The position numbers were made by a program, and so were the translations under genes. From Candidatus Sphingomonas phytovorans (GTDB lineage: Bacteria > Pseudomonadota > Alphaproteobacteria > Sphingomonadales > Sphingomonadaceae): DNA of 64,000 nt. Below, piece by piece: positions 48,380 through 57,646 of this stretch. Positions within the stretch are counted from its first letter, which is position 1. Each line of letters starts with the position of its first letter. The DNA lies in the NCBI GenBank assembly GCA_029202385.1, contig CP119314.1, forward strand, positions 1,180,501-1,244,500, given 5' to 3'. A model generated the notes under the pieces. The model was given only the letters and a program-made list of their open reading frames with translations, was not told the origin of the DNA and searched no databases.

Positions 48380-49719
48380 AGACACCAACCCGGCCTCGTG
48401 AGTGGCCGCTCTTCGCGCGCATCTTTGTGCTGATGCTGTTGATGGTTCTGCTCGTTCAGACGCTGAATTTCGTCCTTGTCCTGATCATGCCCTTTCCGGC
48501 GCCGAGGGTGCAACCGATCGCGCGGATCGCTTCCGCACTCAGATCGGGCACCGATCCAGGTGGCACATTGCGAATCTTCGCGAGGGGCGACGAGCCTCGG
48601 CAGTCGCGCGCCGGGCGTGATCTTCGCCTGTCGCGTCGCATGGAAGCCGCGCTGGCACTCCCCCCCCATTCAGTGCGCGTCGAGTCGCTTGGTCCAGGGC
48701 CTTTCGGCCTTTTCAGTCCTTTTGAAAGGGACCGGGCACGACCGCGCAGCTTGGACGATCCCTCGCGTGAGGGGGCGGGTGATGATCTGATCTTCGGCGC
48801 GTTCAGGGTGTCGATAAAACTCGCCAACGGTACGTGGCGCAGCGTGGAGCCGCTTTCGGGCGGGTTCGACCCGTGGCGATGGCGCGCGCTGCTGTGGTTG
48901 ATCGTCGCAATCCTTGTTGTCGCGCCATTCGCATGGGTACTGGCGCGTCGGCTCGTCAGACCGATCCGGCTGTTTGCCACCGCGGCCGAACGGTTGGGTC
49001 GTGATCCTCAGGCGTCACCCCTGCTGCTCGTGGGACCTTCCGAGCTGGCCGAAGCAGCTGTGGCGTTCAATGAGATGCAGGCGCGGCTCAACAAATATGT
49101 GGAAGGCCGCACGACGATGATCGGCGCGATCGCCCATGATCTTCGCACACCGTTGATGCGGCTGGCCATGCGATTGGAGCACGCGCCGGCGAATATCCGG
49201 ATCGCGGCCGAAAATGACATCGAGGAGATGGATCATCGGATTTCCGCCGCGATGGCATATGTCCGCGACACGATGCGCCCGGCGCGACGCCGGAAGCTCG
49301 ACCTCCGGTCGCTCGCGGAAAGCGTGACTGACGAGTTTGCCGACCGCGGGCACCAGGTCGTTCTCGCGCCCGGCGAACCGGTTGTCATTGAAGGTGATGC
49401 GCCAGGGCTTAAGGCGCTGCTCGCAAACCTGATCAGCAATGCGGTCAAATATGGGGGCAGCGCGCTTGTGAACTGCCATGTCGAAGGGGCGTTTGCGATC
49501 GTCGAGGTGATCGATTCCGGACCCGGCATGAACGCTGGTGACCTGGAGAATGCCTTTGAACCGTTTTTCAGGGCTGAGCGGTCGCGGGGCCGCGAGACCG
49601 GCGGCATCGGACTTGGCCTCGCCAGCGTGCGCGCCGTTGCGGGCGCGCATGGTGGCGAGGCGATACTGGAAAATCGGCCCGAAGGGGGGATGAAGGCTCG
49701 GGTTGCGCTGCCTCTCTGA
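48376..49719 (+). CDS. Membrane sensor histidine kinase
   Basis: A 447-residue sensor kinase. TM1 at about 12-36, an Arg/Pro-rich periplasmic domain to about 165, TM2 at about 172-192, HAMP linker, phospho-acceptor box AIAHDLRTPLMRLAMRLE, N box NLISNAVKYG, DSGPGMNAGDLENAFEPF and GIGLGLASVRA. It pairs with the regulator upstream and is followed by an EF-hand lipoprotein gene 70 bases later that may be its target or auxiliary. Confidence 0.9.
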   Translation: MKTPTRPREWPLFARIFVLMLLMVLLVQTLNFVLVLIMPFPAPRVQPIARIASALRSGTDPGGTLRIFARGDEPRQSRAGRDLRLSRRMEAALALPPHSVRVESLGPGPFGLFSPFERDRARPRSLDDPSREGAGDDLIFGAFRVSIKLANGTWRSVEPLSGGFDPWRWRALLWLIVAILVVAPFAWVLARRLVRPIRLFATAAERLGRDPQASPLLLVGPSELAEAAVAFNEMQARLNKYVEGRTTMIGAIAHDLRTPLMRLAMRLEHAPANIRIAAENDIEEMDHRISAAMAYVRDTMRPARRRKLDLRSLAESVTDEFADRGHQVVLAPGEPVVIEGDAPGLKALLANLISNAVKYGGSALVNCHVEGAFAIVEVIDSGPGMNAGDLENAFEPFFRAERSRGRETGGIGLGLASVRAVAGAHGGEAILENRPEGGMKARVALPL

Positions 49720-49789
49720 GGTACGGAAATATCCCGGAAACGATCCTGCGGTCCAATGCGGTTCCACACCGAGAAGACACAGAGGTTGT

Positions 49790-50524
49790 ATGCGTATCAT
49801 CTTGCTGTCCTGCCTCGCGCTCGCGACGACCGGCTGCGTGAGCGATCGGTCGCTCCATCGGGGCCGACCGCACGCCGAGGTGAGACGCGGCGGCCCGGGA
49901 ATGGGGCCAGACGGCTCGCCGGCCCGGTTGTTCATCAGTCCGATGGGGGAGCCATTCCGCGCGGCGCGGGGCGAGGGGCGTCCCGAAGACCAGTGGTTCC
50001 GGGGGGGCGACACGAACGGCGACGGTATGCTGACAGCCGCCGAGTTCACGCATGATGCGGCGCGTTTCTTCGCGGTCCTCGACCGAGGCGGCGATGGTGA
50101 AATCGACCCCGCCGATATCGAATTCTATGAAACGGTGCTGGCCCCCGAAATCCGGGTCGGGGGTGACGCCGGATCGCCAGGTGGTGGCCGGGGCGGGGGT
50201 ACGGGTGGTCGGCGTGGCAGCGGCGGGGGCGGAGGCCGCATGGGCGGTGGAGGTGGCGGCATGCGTGGCGGCGGCGGACAGGCGGCGGGCGACGCGACCT
50301 CCGGTGGAGAGGGGCGGCAGCGGCAAGCCTCTGCCAGGCAAGGTGCCGCGCGATTCGGTTATCTCGATTTTGCCGAGCCGGTGACCTCTGCCGACGGCAA
50401 TTTCAACCGGGGCGTGAGTCTGGAAGAATTCGCGCAGGCCGCCACGAAGCGCTTCGCGCTGCTCGACAAGGATGGTGATGGAGCCCTGACACAGCGCGAA
50501 CTGGCCGGCGTGCGCGGACGATAG
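49790..50524 (+). CDS. EF-hand lipoprotein with Gly-rich linker
   Basis: A 244-residue exported lipoprotein (lipobox ATTGC at residues 12-16). It carries calcium-binding loops DTNGDGMLTAAEF and DRGGDGEIDPADIEF, a Gly/Arg-rich linker of about 50 residues, a degenerate loop around ADGNFNRGVSLEEF and a clear last loop DKDGDGALTQREL. It may sense or buffer periplasmic calcium. Position directly after a two-component system suggests regulation by it. AGAGG precedes the ATG. Confidence 0.8.
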   Translation: MRIILLSCLALATTGCVSDRSLHRGRPHAEVRRGGPGMGPDGSPARLFISPMGEPFRAARGEGRPEDQWFRGGDTNGDGMLTAAEFTHDAARFFAVLDRGGDGEIDPADIEFYETVLAPEIRVGGDAGSPGGGRGGGTGGRRGSGGGGGRMGGGGGGMRGGGGQAAGDATSGGEGRQRQASARQGAARFGYLDFAEPVTSADGNFNRGVSLEEFAQAATKRFALLDKDGDGALTQRELAGVRGR

Positions 50525-50586
50525 CTCGGAACACGATCGTAGGATGGCTCCGCAGAATGCACCGGAATTCAGGCAAAGGAACGACA

Positions 50587-50802
50587 ATGGCGGATACGCC
50601 GGCCAAGGTAGGTTGCTTGCTCTCCGGGCGTCATCGCGCCGCGCGGATCAAGACCCGGACAAGCGACGCCTCGATTGAACGGTCGAAATGCGTCGAATGT
50701 GGGCATCCGATCATGCGGTCGCTCGTCAGCCGGCGCTGGATATTGTCCACCTATCTCGGCGCGGACGAGCCCTTTGCGGTGAACGCGGCGAGGCGTGGCT
50801 AG
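50587..50802 (+). CDS. Small CxxC protein, unknown
   Basis: A 71-residue protein with GCLLSGRHRAARI near the N-terminus and a CVECGHPIMRS zinc-knuckle-like pair of Cys. It resembles short sphingomonad proteins with one CxxCG motif, function unknown. AAAGGA precedes the ATG at 50587. Its end overlaps the convergent response regulator by four bases. Confidence 0.5.
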   Translation: MADTPAKVGCLLSGRHRAARIKTRTSDASIERSKCVECGHPIMRSLVSRRWILSTYLGADEPFAVNAARRG

Positions 50803-51548
50803 GAAATGCGCGTGCTTGCCGGATCATGCGTTGCGGCTGTGACATCAGATACAAGCATATAACCCTCGTTTCGGATCGTTCGGAGCAAGCTGTTGTTCGG
50901 TGCCCGGAGCTTCCGCCGGAGTCTGCTGATCTGGATGTTGATCGCGCGGTTGCCGGAATCGGTGTCGGGACCCCTGGCGGCCTGGAGGATCTCGTTCCTG
51001 CTCAGCACCTGACGCGGGCGATCGAGGAAAACGCGAAGCACGGCGAATTCGCCCTTTGTCAGCACGATCGGCAAACCCCCAGGATCAAGAAGTTCGTTAG
51101 CCTGCAGATCGATCTTCCAACCACGGAAAGTCAGCACTCTCCGATGCCGAGCGGGAGGCTCCTGCTGTCGCAGAATGGTCCGGACGTTCGCCAGCACCTC
51201 GCGGGCGCTGCAGGGCTTGGGAAGGTAGTGGGCGGCGCCAATCTCAAGGCCGAGGATGCGGTCCGCCTCGTCGTTCAACCCGCTCAGAAGGATGACGGGC
51301 GGTCCGGCATTGGCAGCGAGACGGCGACAGGCGGAGAGCCCATCCTCGCCAGGCATCATGACATCCAGGATCACGACATCGACGGGATAGGTGGCCAACA
51401 GGCGGTCCATCTCCACGACATTGCGGGCCGTCATGGTCCGATAGCCCCGATCCTCCAGGCTTCCTGCCAGGAGATCCCGAATGTCCGCGTCATCATCGAC
51501 AACAAGCAGCGTAGCGCCCGATCTTGCCGTACTCTTCTCAAGATACAT
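50799..51548 (-). CDS. Orphan OmpR-family response regulator
   Basis: A 249-residue regulator: LLVVDDDADIRDLLAGSL, phospho-acceptor VVILDVMMPGEDG, LSGLNDEADRILGLEIGAAHYLPKPCSARE, and winged helix LTKGEFAVLRVFLDRPRQVL and ISRLRRKLRAPNN. It is very similar to the regulator at 47.7-48.4 kb, so one probably arose by duplication. No kinase is adjacent, so it may share the kinase at 48.4 kb. It should be active because all conserved acidic and Lys residues are present. Confidence 0.9.
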   Translation of the reverse strand: MYLEKSTARSGATLLVVDDDADIRDLLAGSLEDRGYRTMTARNVVEMDRLLATYPVDVVILDVMMPGEDGLSACRRLAANAGPPVILLSGLNDEADRILGLEIGAAHYLPKPCSAREVLANVRTILRQQEPPARHRRVLTFRGWKIDLQANELLDPGGLPIVLTKGEFAVLRVFLDRPRQVLSRNEILQAARGPDTDSGNRAINIQISRLRRKLRAPNNSLLRTIRNEGYMLVSDVTAATHDPASTRIS

Positions 51549-51553
51549 AGTGG

Positions 51554-51886
51554 CTAAGCCTCAAAGAACCTTCGATTTCTTTTTCCCCTTTCGTGGTTCG
51601 AGCCACCTGTTGCGGATATCTTCGCGCCCATTGGCAGGCAGAAGAGCAGCGCGATCGGAACGGCCGCGCAGAGCGTCAGAACCATGGCAATCGGATGCGG
51701 CGCTTGCGGTTGCGCGGGTGTTTCAGGGGCCGTTAGCTCGAGCGCCCGCTTCCCGGCGCGCATGAAACTTTCGAGGGGGGAGGTGTCGCCCCATTTTTCG
51801 AAGGCCGTTAGATCGGCGCTCTGAACGCTTCCGAGGGACGGCGACCATATGAGGACGGAATAGCTGGGCAAGGGCCTATCTCTCAC
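51554..51886 (-). CDS. Possible small membrane protein, unknown
   Basis: A 110-codon frame with one strong hydrophobic stretch (PIAMVLTLCAAVPIALLFCL) and a basic C-terminus. It ends five bases before the orphan response regulator start and could be co-transcribed with it. The GTG start has only a weak ribosome site (AGGGG). No family recognised; it may not be a real gene. If it is not, 51549-52069 is a 521-base gap in which I see nothing else. Confidence 0.33.
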   Translation of the reverse strand: MRDRPLPSYSVLIWSPSLGSVQSADLTAFEKWGDTSPLESFMRAGKRALELTAPETPAQPQAPHPIAMVLTLCAAVPIALLFCLPMGAKISATGGSNHERGKRNRRFFEA

Positions 51887-52069
51887 AAACCCCTGTGTGC
51901 ATTGGCTACGAACGAAATGTGGCCGTGGAATGTCGGCCCAACATATTGGTTCGTATTGCGAACCGGCTGCATTTGCCGTGGTGCGGCCCGGTCATTGTCG
52001 CGCCCGACAACGGCACGCACGCTGGCCTCTCATTCGATGAAGACCAGTGACTACGCAGCATGCCGCTTT

Positions 52070-54778
52070 TCAGAATTGAGCTCCGACGTTGAAGGTAACC
52101 AGCTTGGAAACATCGCCGGGAGCCTTGATCAGGGCTTTCGCGATATCGATCCGTAGAGGCCCGAAGGGTGAGTTCCAGTTGACGCCGGCGCCGATCGACA
52201 GTCGGGGGCTAGGCGTGTTGCCGTAATAGACTTCGCGATAGACGCTAGTGGTATATGTGTAGGGCGTGCCCGTATTGGTCGTCGTGCTGGTCCCGTCCGC
52301 GTTGAGATAGAGCGGCCTGCCGCTCGAATCCGAATATTGGCGGATCGGCGCGACACAGGCCACCGGCGGCGTGGCGCTGTTGGCCGAGGCACAGCCATCG
52401 GTGACGGTCGGCGTCTTCCCGCCAAAGACCGCGCCGATATCCATGAAGATCGATGGTCGCAGGCCGAGTTCTCGGACGCCCGCTCCCATCGGTATCTCGA
52501 GTTCCAGTCTGCCCTGATAATAGGCATTGCCGCCGAGCGCGTCCTGAATGACGCTGTCTCCGTTGGTGGTGGTCGTAGCGGGAATGACGGACAGATCGTA
52601 GGGATACCGCGTCACTCGGGGACCGATGCCGCGGATATCGAAGCCGCGCATCTCCGGCTCACCCAGAAAGAAGCGATCGGTTAGCCGCACATCCTGGCCG
52701 ATGCCGTGGATATAGCCGCCCTCCGCATGCGCGGTGAGGGTGAAATCGGAGCCCAGGCCCCAATATTTCGAGGCGTTGATCGTGGAGCGGATATATCGAA
52801 CGCTGCCGCCGAGCCCGGCAAGATCCTGGCTCAGTGTCAGTCGTGCCCCGGATGTTGGGCGAATCCGACTATTGGTGCTGTCGAACACGAGGGAATACCC
52901 GACCGACGATGTCGTCCGATTGCCGACGGCGTCGCAGAGATATTGTCCAGCCAGCGTGGGATCGCAGACACCATTGGTATAGTAAGTGGCCTTGTCCAGC
53001 GTGACCTGGTCCTGGCTCAATCCGTAGCGGAGTCCCAGCGACCAATATTCCGTCAGGGGAATCCCGAACCGAAGCTGGAAACCCGTGGTCACCTGTTGAT
53101 AGGTCGTGGTGCTGGTGTCGCCGATCGTGCCGAGGGAACTATAGTCGCGCCGAAACACGTCAGCGCCGAAGGCGATCGGGTGGTCGAACAGATAGGGCTC
53201 GGTAAAGCCGAGATCGACCGATTTGGAATAGGCGGACAGCGTGCCGCTCAAGCGCAATTCCTGGCCCTTTCCCCTGAAGTTGCGCTGGGTCAGGCCGGTA
53301 TTGAGGATGAAGCCTTCCAGGCTCGAATAGCCGCCGGACAGCGTGACCTCGCCGGTGGATTTCTCCTCGACATTCGCCTCCAGCACGACACGATCCGGCG
53401 ACGATCCCGGCACCTGCTTGATTTCGAACTTGTCCTGGAAGAAGCCGAGCGAGTTGATGCGATCCTGCGACCGCTTGACCATGAAGCTGTTGAAGGCATC
53501 ACCTTCGGACAGGCGAATTTCGCGCCGGATCACCTTCTCTTCGGTTTGTCGATTTCCGTTGATGGCGATGCGCTCGACAAAGGTCCGCTTCGCCTCCGCG
53601 ACATGGAAGTTGATCGACATGGTGCGCGTGTCTTTGTCCCGATTGAATTCGGGGCTCACATCGGCAAAGGCGTAGCCGGACAGCCCCGCCGTCGCGGTTA
53701 TGCTGTCGACCGAATTCTCGACGCGCTTGGCATCATACCATTCGCCTTTGGCGATCCCCAAGCTTGCTGCGAGTTTCTTGCTGTCGAAATCGCGAATGTC
53801 GCTGTCGACGGTCACATCGCCGAATTTGTAGCGCGGCCCTTCCTCGACGACATAGGTGATGATGAAGTCCTTCTTGTCGGGCGTCAGTTCGGCGACGGCG
53901 GATGTGACGCGAAAATCGGCATAGCCGTTGGTCAGGTAGAATTGGCGCAGCTTCTGCTGGTCATAGGCCATGCGATCCTGGTCGTAGCTGGTCCCGGAAC
54001 TCAGAATCGTTCCGATCCGCGCCTGCTTGGTGGCCATCTCGCCGCGCAGCTTGCTGTCGGAGAAGGTGGCGTTGCCGATGATGTTGATCTGACGAACCTT
54101 CGATTTGGGGCCTTCGTTGATCTCGAAGATGATGTCGACGCGGTTCTGATCGAGTGCGACCATCTTCGGCTCGACGGTTGCGGCGAACCGGCCCTCGCGG
54201 CGATAGAGTTCGATGATGCGGGCGACGTCCTGGCGGGCCGCGGTGCGCGTAAAGACTTGCCGCGGCGCAAGCTTGATCTCCTTCTTGATCTTGTCTTCCT
54301 TCAGCCGCTTGTTGCCTTCCAGCACGACGCGATTGACGAGAGGGCTCTCGCGAATGTGGATGACGATGTCGCCGGTCTCGACACCGGCAATCGCGACATC
54401 GACCAGGAAGTCTTTCGCAAGCAGATCCTTGATCGCCTGGTCGATCGTCTCGTTCGTGTAGGGAACTCCGACCCGAAGCTTGGTGTAGGTCAGCACCGTC
54501 TCCGGCTCGACACGCAACGAGCCCTCGACGCGTAGCGACCTGATCGTTGCGGGCCGCGATTGCGGCGCGGCCGCCTGTGCGGGCGGAGTGGCGGCGCGTG
54601 CCTCTCCAGTACCGGAACATAATATGACCGCGGCGGCGGCCAGCATCCGGTGGGATGTGACAGAGTCGACAATTCCCCTGTAATATATTGTTATCAGGGG
54701 AAACTGTCGACTGGATGCTGCCCTTCTCCTCTCATGGTGATCCACCCGGCGTTTTGCGGTCAACTCTACTAGTTTCAT
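52070..54778 (-). CDS. bamA: BamA/Omp85 outer-membrane assembly protein (stand-alone copy)
   Basis: A 902-residue Omp85 protein with five POTRA domains (about residues 80-430; for example IRSLRVEGSLRVEPETVL, VNRVVLEGNKRLKEDKI, FVERIAINGNRQTEEKVI) and a 16-strand barrel with GGYSSLEGFILNTGL, FTEPYLFDHPIAFG and the loop-6 motif MRGFDIRGIGPR, ending in Phe. This is the normal BamA plan. However, the usual neighbours (rseP upstream; skp, lpxD, fabZ downstream) are absent, so this may be a second paralogue. The ATG at 54778 follows GAGGTG but gives a long region before the signal peptide; ATG 54646 (MLAAAAVILCSG) may be the true start. Confidence 0.88.
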   Translation of the reverse strand: MKLVELTAKRRVDHHERRRAASSRQFPLITIYYRGIVDSVTSHRMLAAAAVILCSGTGEARAATPPAQAAAPQSRPATIRSLRVEGSLRVEPETVLTYTKLRVGVPYTNETIDQAIKDLLAKDFLVDVAIAGVETGDIVIHIRESPLVNRVVLEGNKRLKEDKIKKEIKLAPRQVFTRTAARQDVARIIELYRREGRFAATVEPKMVALDQNRVDIIFEINEGPKSKVRQINIIGNATFSDSKLRGEMATKQARIGTILSSGTSYDQDRMAYDQQKLRQFYLTNGYADFRVTSAVAELTPDKKDFIITYVVEEGPRYKFGDVTVDSDIRDFDSKKLAASLGIAKGEWYDAKRVENSVDSITATAGLSGYAFADVSPEFNRDKDTRTMSINFHVAEAKRTFVERIAINGNRQTEEKVIRREIRLSEGDAFNSFMVKRSQDRINSLGFFQDKFEIKQVPGSSPDRVVLEANVEEKSTGEVTLSGGYSSLEGFILNTGLTQRNFRGKGQELRLSGTLSAYSKSVDLGFTEPYLFDHPIAFGADVFRRDYSSLGTIGDTSTTTYQQVTTGFQLRFGIPLTEYWSLGLRYGLSQDQVTLDKATYYTNGVCDPTLAGQYLCDAVGNRTTSSVGYSLVFDSTNSRIRPTSGARLTLSQDLAGLGGSVRYIRSTINASKYWGLGSDFTLTAHAEGGYIHGIGQDVRLTDRFFLGEPEMRGFDIRGIGPRVTRYPYDLSVIPATTTTNGDSVIQDALGGNAYYQGRLELEIPMGAGVRELGLRPSIFMDIGAVFGGKTPTVTDGCASANSATPPVACVAPIRQYSDSSGRPLYLNADGTSTTTNTGTPYTYTTSVYREVYYGNTPSPRLSIGAGVNWNSPFGPLRIDIAKALIKAPGDVSKLVTFNVGAQF

Positions 54779-55021
54779 CAACGGGCACCTCGATTGAGGT
54801 GTGGTGTTGGGAGTCAGATCTTGCCCGCCGATGTCGTAAAGTTTCTGTCGCGGGTCTCGCCGGAAACATCAGCGAATGCCGCTCGGGGCAGATCGTTGGA
54901 AGTCCGGGCAGGAGCCGCCGCTGCGAACATCACAAAGGCGTGATCCCTCTAGCCGCCGTCGTCGGAAGAAACCCCCACAGGGACGCGAGCGGCCATCAGG
55001 AGGCAAAGGCCAGAAGGTGAG

Positions 55022-55309
55022 CTATCCCTTGTCGATCTGTTTAGCGAGCGCGATGTCCCGCTGCGAAAGGCCTCCGGCATCGTGTGTCGAGAGCAGGATT
55101 TCGATACGGCCATAGACGTTCGACCATTCGGGATGGTGATCGGCTTTCTCGGCCAGCAGCGCAATTCGCGTCATTGCCGCAAAGGCTTCGATGAATGAAG
55201 CGAAGGTCAGCGTGCGAGTGATCGCGTCGCGCTCGGGCACGTAGGTCCATAGCGTCAGCGCGGCGAGCGCAGTTCTGCGTTCGTCGTCGGACAGGCGCGC
55301 GATCGTCAT
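55022..55309 (-). CDS. phhB: 4a-hydroxytetrahydrobiopterin dehydratase
   Basis: A 95-residue pterin-4a-carbinolamine dehydratase that recycles the pterin cofactor of phenylalanine hydroxylase. The active-site motif [17 protein letters not shown] and the following [14 protein letters not shown] are intact. Length is normal. It starts four bases after the aminotransferase stop in the order phhA-aminotransferase-phhB, so its role in the pathway is clear. Confidence 0.93.
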   Translation of the reverse strand: MTIARLSDDERRTALAALTLWTYVPERDAITRTLTFASFIEAFAAMTRIALLAEKADHHPEWSNVYGRIEILLSTHDAGGLSQRDIALAKQIDKG

Positions 55310-55313
55310 CGAT

Positions 55314-56543
55314 TTATCTCCCGGGCGATGATGCCGAAAATCGGTTTCTGAACTGATCGCCATCAAGAAAGGGCGTGAGGGCGTCCGTGAAGCGGGCCAG
55401 ATTGGCGGCATTGAGGCCAGCGACGTTGATCCGAGCGTTGTCGGCCATGTAGATGCCGTGCGCCTCGCGAAGCGTCGTCACTGCTTGAGATGTGATGGGA
55501 AGCAGGGAAAAGAGCCCGCGCTGCGCCGCGATACCAGCGAGTCCGGGATGCGCCACGGCTAGCGCGGTACGCACAGAATTGAGACGCTGGCGCATCGTCG
55601 CGAGTTCGACACGCCACATGTCCGCAAGATCCGGATCGTCGAGAACGATCCGCACGGTAGCGGCGCCATGATCGGGAGGCATTGACCAAAGGCTGCGCGC
55701 AAGCGCGAGCAGATTGTCCCGCGCAATCGCGACGCGTGCCGGATTCCGCGTCTGAATCCAGAGCGCGCCGACCCGCTCGCGGTAGACGGCGAAATTCTTG
55801 TCGCAACTATACGCGACGAGCGCATCAGGCACGCTGTCCAGCAGCAGCCGCGTCCCCGCCACATCTTCCTCAAGCCCGGTGCCGAGGCCCTGATAGGCAA
55901 GGTCGACGAACGGCAGCAGGCCGCGCCCGGTGCAGACGGCTGCGACCGCGCGCCACTCGTCGATGCTCAACTCGGTGCCGGTGGGATTGTGGCTGCAGCC
56001 ATGCAGCAGCACTGCATCGCCCGGCATCGCCGCGTGAAGCGCTTCAAGCATCGCATTGAAGGCGATGCCGCCACTCGTTGCGTCATAATAGGGATGGAAA
56101 GCGGGCGTGAGCCCGGCCTCGGCGAAGATCGGCGCGTGATTGGGCCAGGTCGGGGTCCCGATCCAGACACGTGCGCCGGGCGCTGTCCGAGCGAGGAGTT
56201 CTGCGCCGAGCCGCAACGCGCCGGTACCGCCCGGCGTCTGGAGTCCGAAGCGAGGCGGCTGGTTCGTCCCGTCACCGAAAACGATCGGCGCGAGCAACTC
56301 GATAAAGCGCTGATCGCCTTCAGCGCCGAGATAGGCCTTACTCGATTGCTCTGCGACGAGCCGATCTTCGGCGGCTTTTACCGCGCGCAGGACCGTCGTT
56401 GCCCCGGCTTCGTCGCGGTAGACGCCCACCCCGACGTCGATCTTTTCGGTGCGCAGGTCGGCCCGGCACAGGGCGATCAGCGCAAGCAGCGCGTCGGCCG
56501 GCAGCGGCGCGAGCCGGGCAAAGGCTTCCGTGCCGGCGCTCAT
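55314..56543 (-). CDS. Aromatic amino-acid aminotransferase
   Basis: A 409-residue class I PLP aminotransferase of the TyrB/AspC group. It shows [26 protein letters not shown], the PLP-phosphate region [25 protein letters not shown], and the Schiff-base Lys in [14 protein letters not shown]. In this operon it should convert tyrosine to 4-hydroxyphenylpyruvate (PhhC role). The start overlaps the phhA stop (ATGA). Use on aspartate cannot be excluded from sequence. Confidence 0.9.
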   Translation of the reverse strand: MSAGTEAFARLAPLPADALLALIALCRADLRTEKIDVGVGVYRDEAGATTVLRAVKAAEDRLVAEQSSKAYLGAEGDQRFIELLAPIVFGDGTNQPPRFGLQTPGGTGALRLGAELLARTAPGARVWIGTPTWPNHAPIFAEAGLTPAFHPYYDATSGGIAFNAMLEALHAAMPGDAVLLHGCSHNPTGTELSIDEWRAVAAVCTGRGLLPFVDLAYQGLGTGLEEDVAGTRLLLDSVPDALVAYSCDKNFAVYRERVGALWIQTRNPARVAIARDNLLALARSLWSMPPDHGAATVRIVLDDPDLADMWRVELATMRQRLNSVRTALAVAHPGLAGIAAQRGLFSLLPITSQAVTTLREAHGIYMADNARINVAGLNAANLARFTDALTPFLDGDQFRNRFSASSPGR

Positions 56544-57403
56544 GATGCCGTCCTGGCTAGAGCATAGGCCTGAGTGCCGCGATGGAACATCCGGTCGCCC
56601 GGGGCAAGTTCCCCTACATCGATTGCCGGCTGGTCGCGGAGCCTTTCGTAGATCGGCCCGAAATCAGCGTCGCGAGTCCGTGCGAGCAGGTCCTCGAAGC
56701 TGTCGATCACGAAGTAATTCTGCTGATAGTCGTCGATCCGATAGCGCGAGCGCATCACGCGCTCGAGATCGAACCCGATGCGATTGGGGGACGCGTCGTC
56801 GAGCGCGAAGATGCTCTCGCCATAGGACGAAACGATGCCTGCGCCGTAGAGCTTGAGATCACCGCCGTCGCGGATGAGACCGAACTCGACCGTATACCAG
56901 TAGAGCCGCGAGAGCGCGTCGATCATACCGAGCTCGGCTGCGCGCAGGCCGCCCGCGCCATAAGCCTGCATGTAGTCGGCGAAGACCGGATGGACGAGGA
57001 GCGGCACATGGCCGAAGACATCGTGGAAGATGTCCGGCTCCTGCAGATAGTCGAGCTGTTCGGGAGTGCGGATGAATCGTCCCGCCACGAAGCGGCGCTC
57101 GCTGAGATGCTGGAAGAACATCTCATCGGGAACGAGGCCCGGCACCGCGACCACCTGCCAGCCGGTTGCCTTCATCAACCGCTCGTTGAGCTCATCGAAA
57201 TCCGGAATGCCCGGCTTGGTCATGCGCAGGACGTCGAGTCCTTCCATGAAGGCCGGTATCACGCGTCCGGGCAGCATCCCGGCCTGTCGCGCGAAAAGGC
57301 GATCCCACATCGCATGCTCGTCAGGAGTGTAAGACGCCCAGTCCTGCGGGATCGTCCAGTCGGGGGCCGCATGGGGCGGCGGTGTCGCGCGATCGTTTGC
57401 CAT
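56540..57403 (-). CDS. phhA: Phenylalanine 4-monooxygenase
   Basis: A 287-residue pterin-dependent Fe(II) hydroxylase converting phenylalanine to tyrosine. It has VPGLVPDEMFFQHLSERRF, the iron-ligand motif PDIFHDVFGHVPLL, the Glu ligand in YWYTVEFGL, and GAGIVSSYGESIFAL. Length matches bacterial single-domain enzymes. It is first in a three-gene operon and divergent from an Lrp/AsnC regulator. Confidence 0.95.
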   Translation of the reverse strand: MANDRATPPPHAAPDWTIPQDWASYTPDEHAMWDRLFARQAGMLPGRVIPAFMEGLDVLRMTKPGIPDFDELNERLMKATGWQVVAVPGLVPDEMFFQHLSERRFVAGRFIRTPEQLDYLQEPDIFHDVFGHVPLLVHPVFADYMQAYGAGGLRAAELGMIDALSRLYWYTVEFGLIRDGGDLKLYGAGIVSSYGESIFALDDASPNRIGFDLERVMRSRYRIDDYQQNYFVIDSFEDLLARTRDADFGPIYERLRDQPAIDVGELAPGDRMFHRGTQAYALARTAS

Positions 57404-57426
57404 GATGAGAATCTAACGGATTGCGT

Positions 57427-57441
57427 TGGAAAAATATTCCA
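57427..57441. promoter_or_regulatory. TGGAA-n5-TTCCA dyad before phhA
   Basis: TGGAA-AAATA-TTCCA is a perfect 5-5-5 dyad, 24 bases before the phhA start. An Lrp/AsnC regulator gene is divergent, and such proteins bind degenerate AT-centred dyads of about 15 bases, so it is a reasonable site. A partial copy (GTGGAATATGG) lies near 57490. Confidence 0.5.
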
Positions 57442-57460
57442 AATGCCGCGCATATCGCGC

Positions 57461-57471
57461 TATCAATGATA
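57461..57471. promoter_or_regulatory. TATCA-n-TGATA palindrome before phhA
   Basis: TATCA-A-TGATA, followed by C, resembles hmg operator O2 with one central base missing. It lies 58 bases before phhA. It could link control of phhA to the hmg regulator, but the changed spacing makes binding uncertain. Confidence 0.35.
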
Positions 57472-57646
57472 CATATGAACCGTATTATCGTGGAATATGG
57501 ATTGTTTCGATCACGGATCGGTGCGGTTCAATCACGTGGATGAAAGCGGATGCAATGATTCGACTATCGACTGCACCCGACGATTCTCCGCGGCCCATCG
57601 TGGTCGAGGCATGTTGCGCTCAGCCTGACGCCCGCGGGGCCATCGC

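Noticed and set aside
28706..51886. Integrated mobile element carrying the receptor/esterase island
   Set aside because: No integrase, transposase, tRNA boundary or flanking direct repeats were found; AT-rich promoters alone are not enough.
52706..54535. 609-codon plus-strand frame
   Set aside because: Antisense to the BamA gene, with no recognisable domain and an amino-acid mix typical of a reverse reading of a coding strand.
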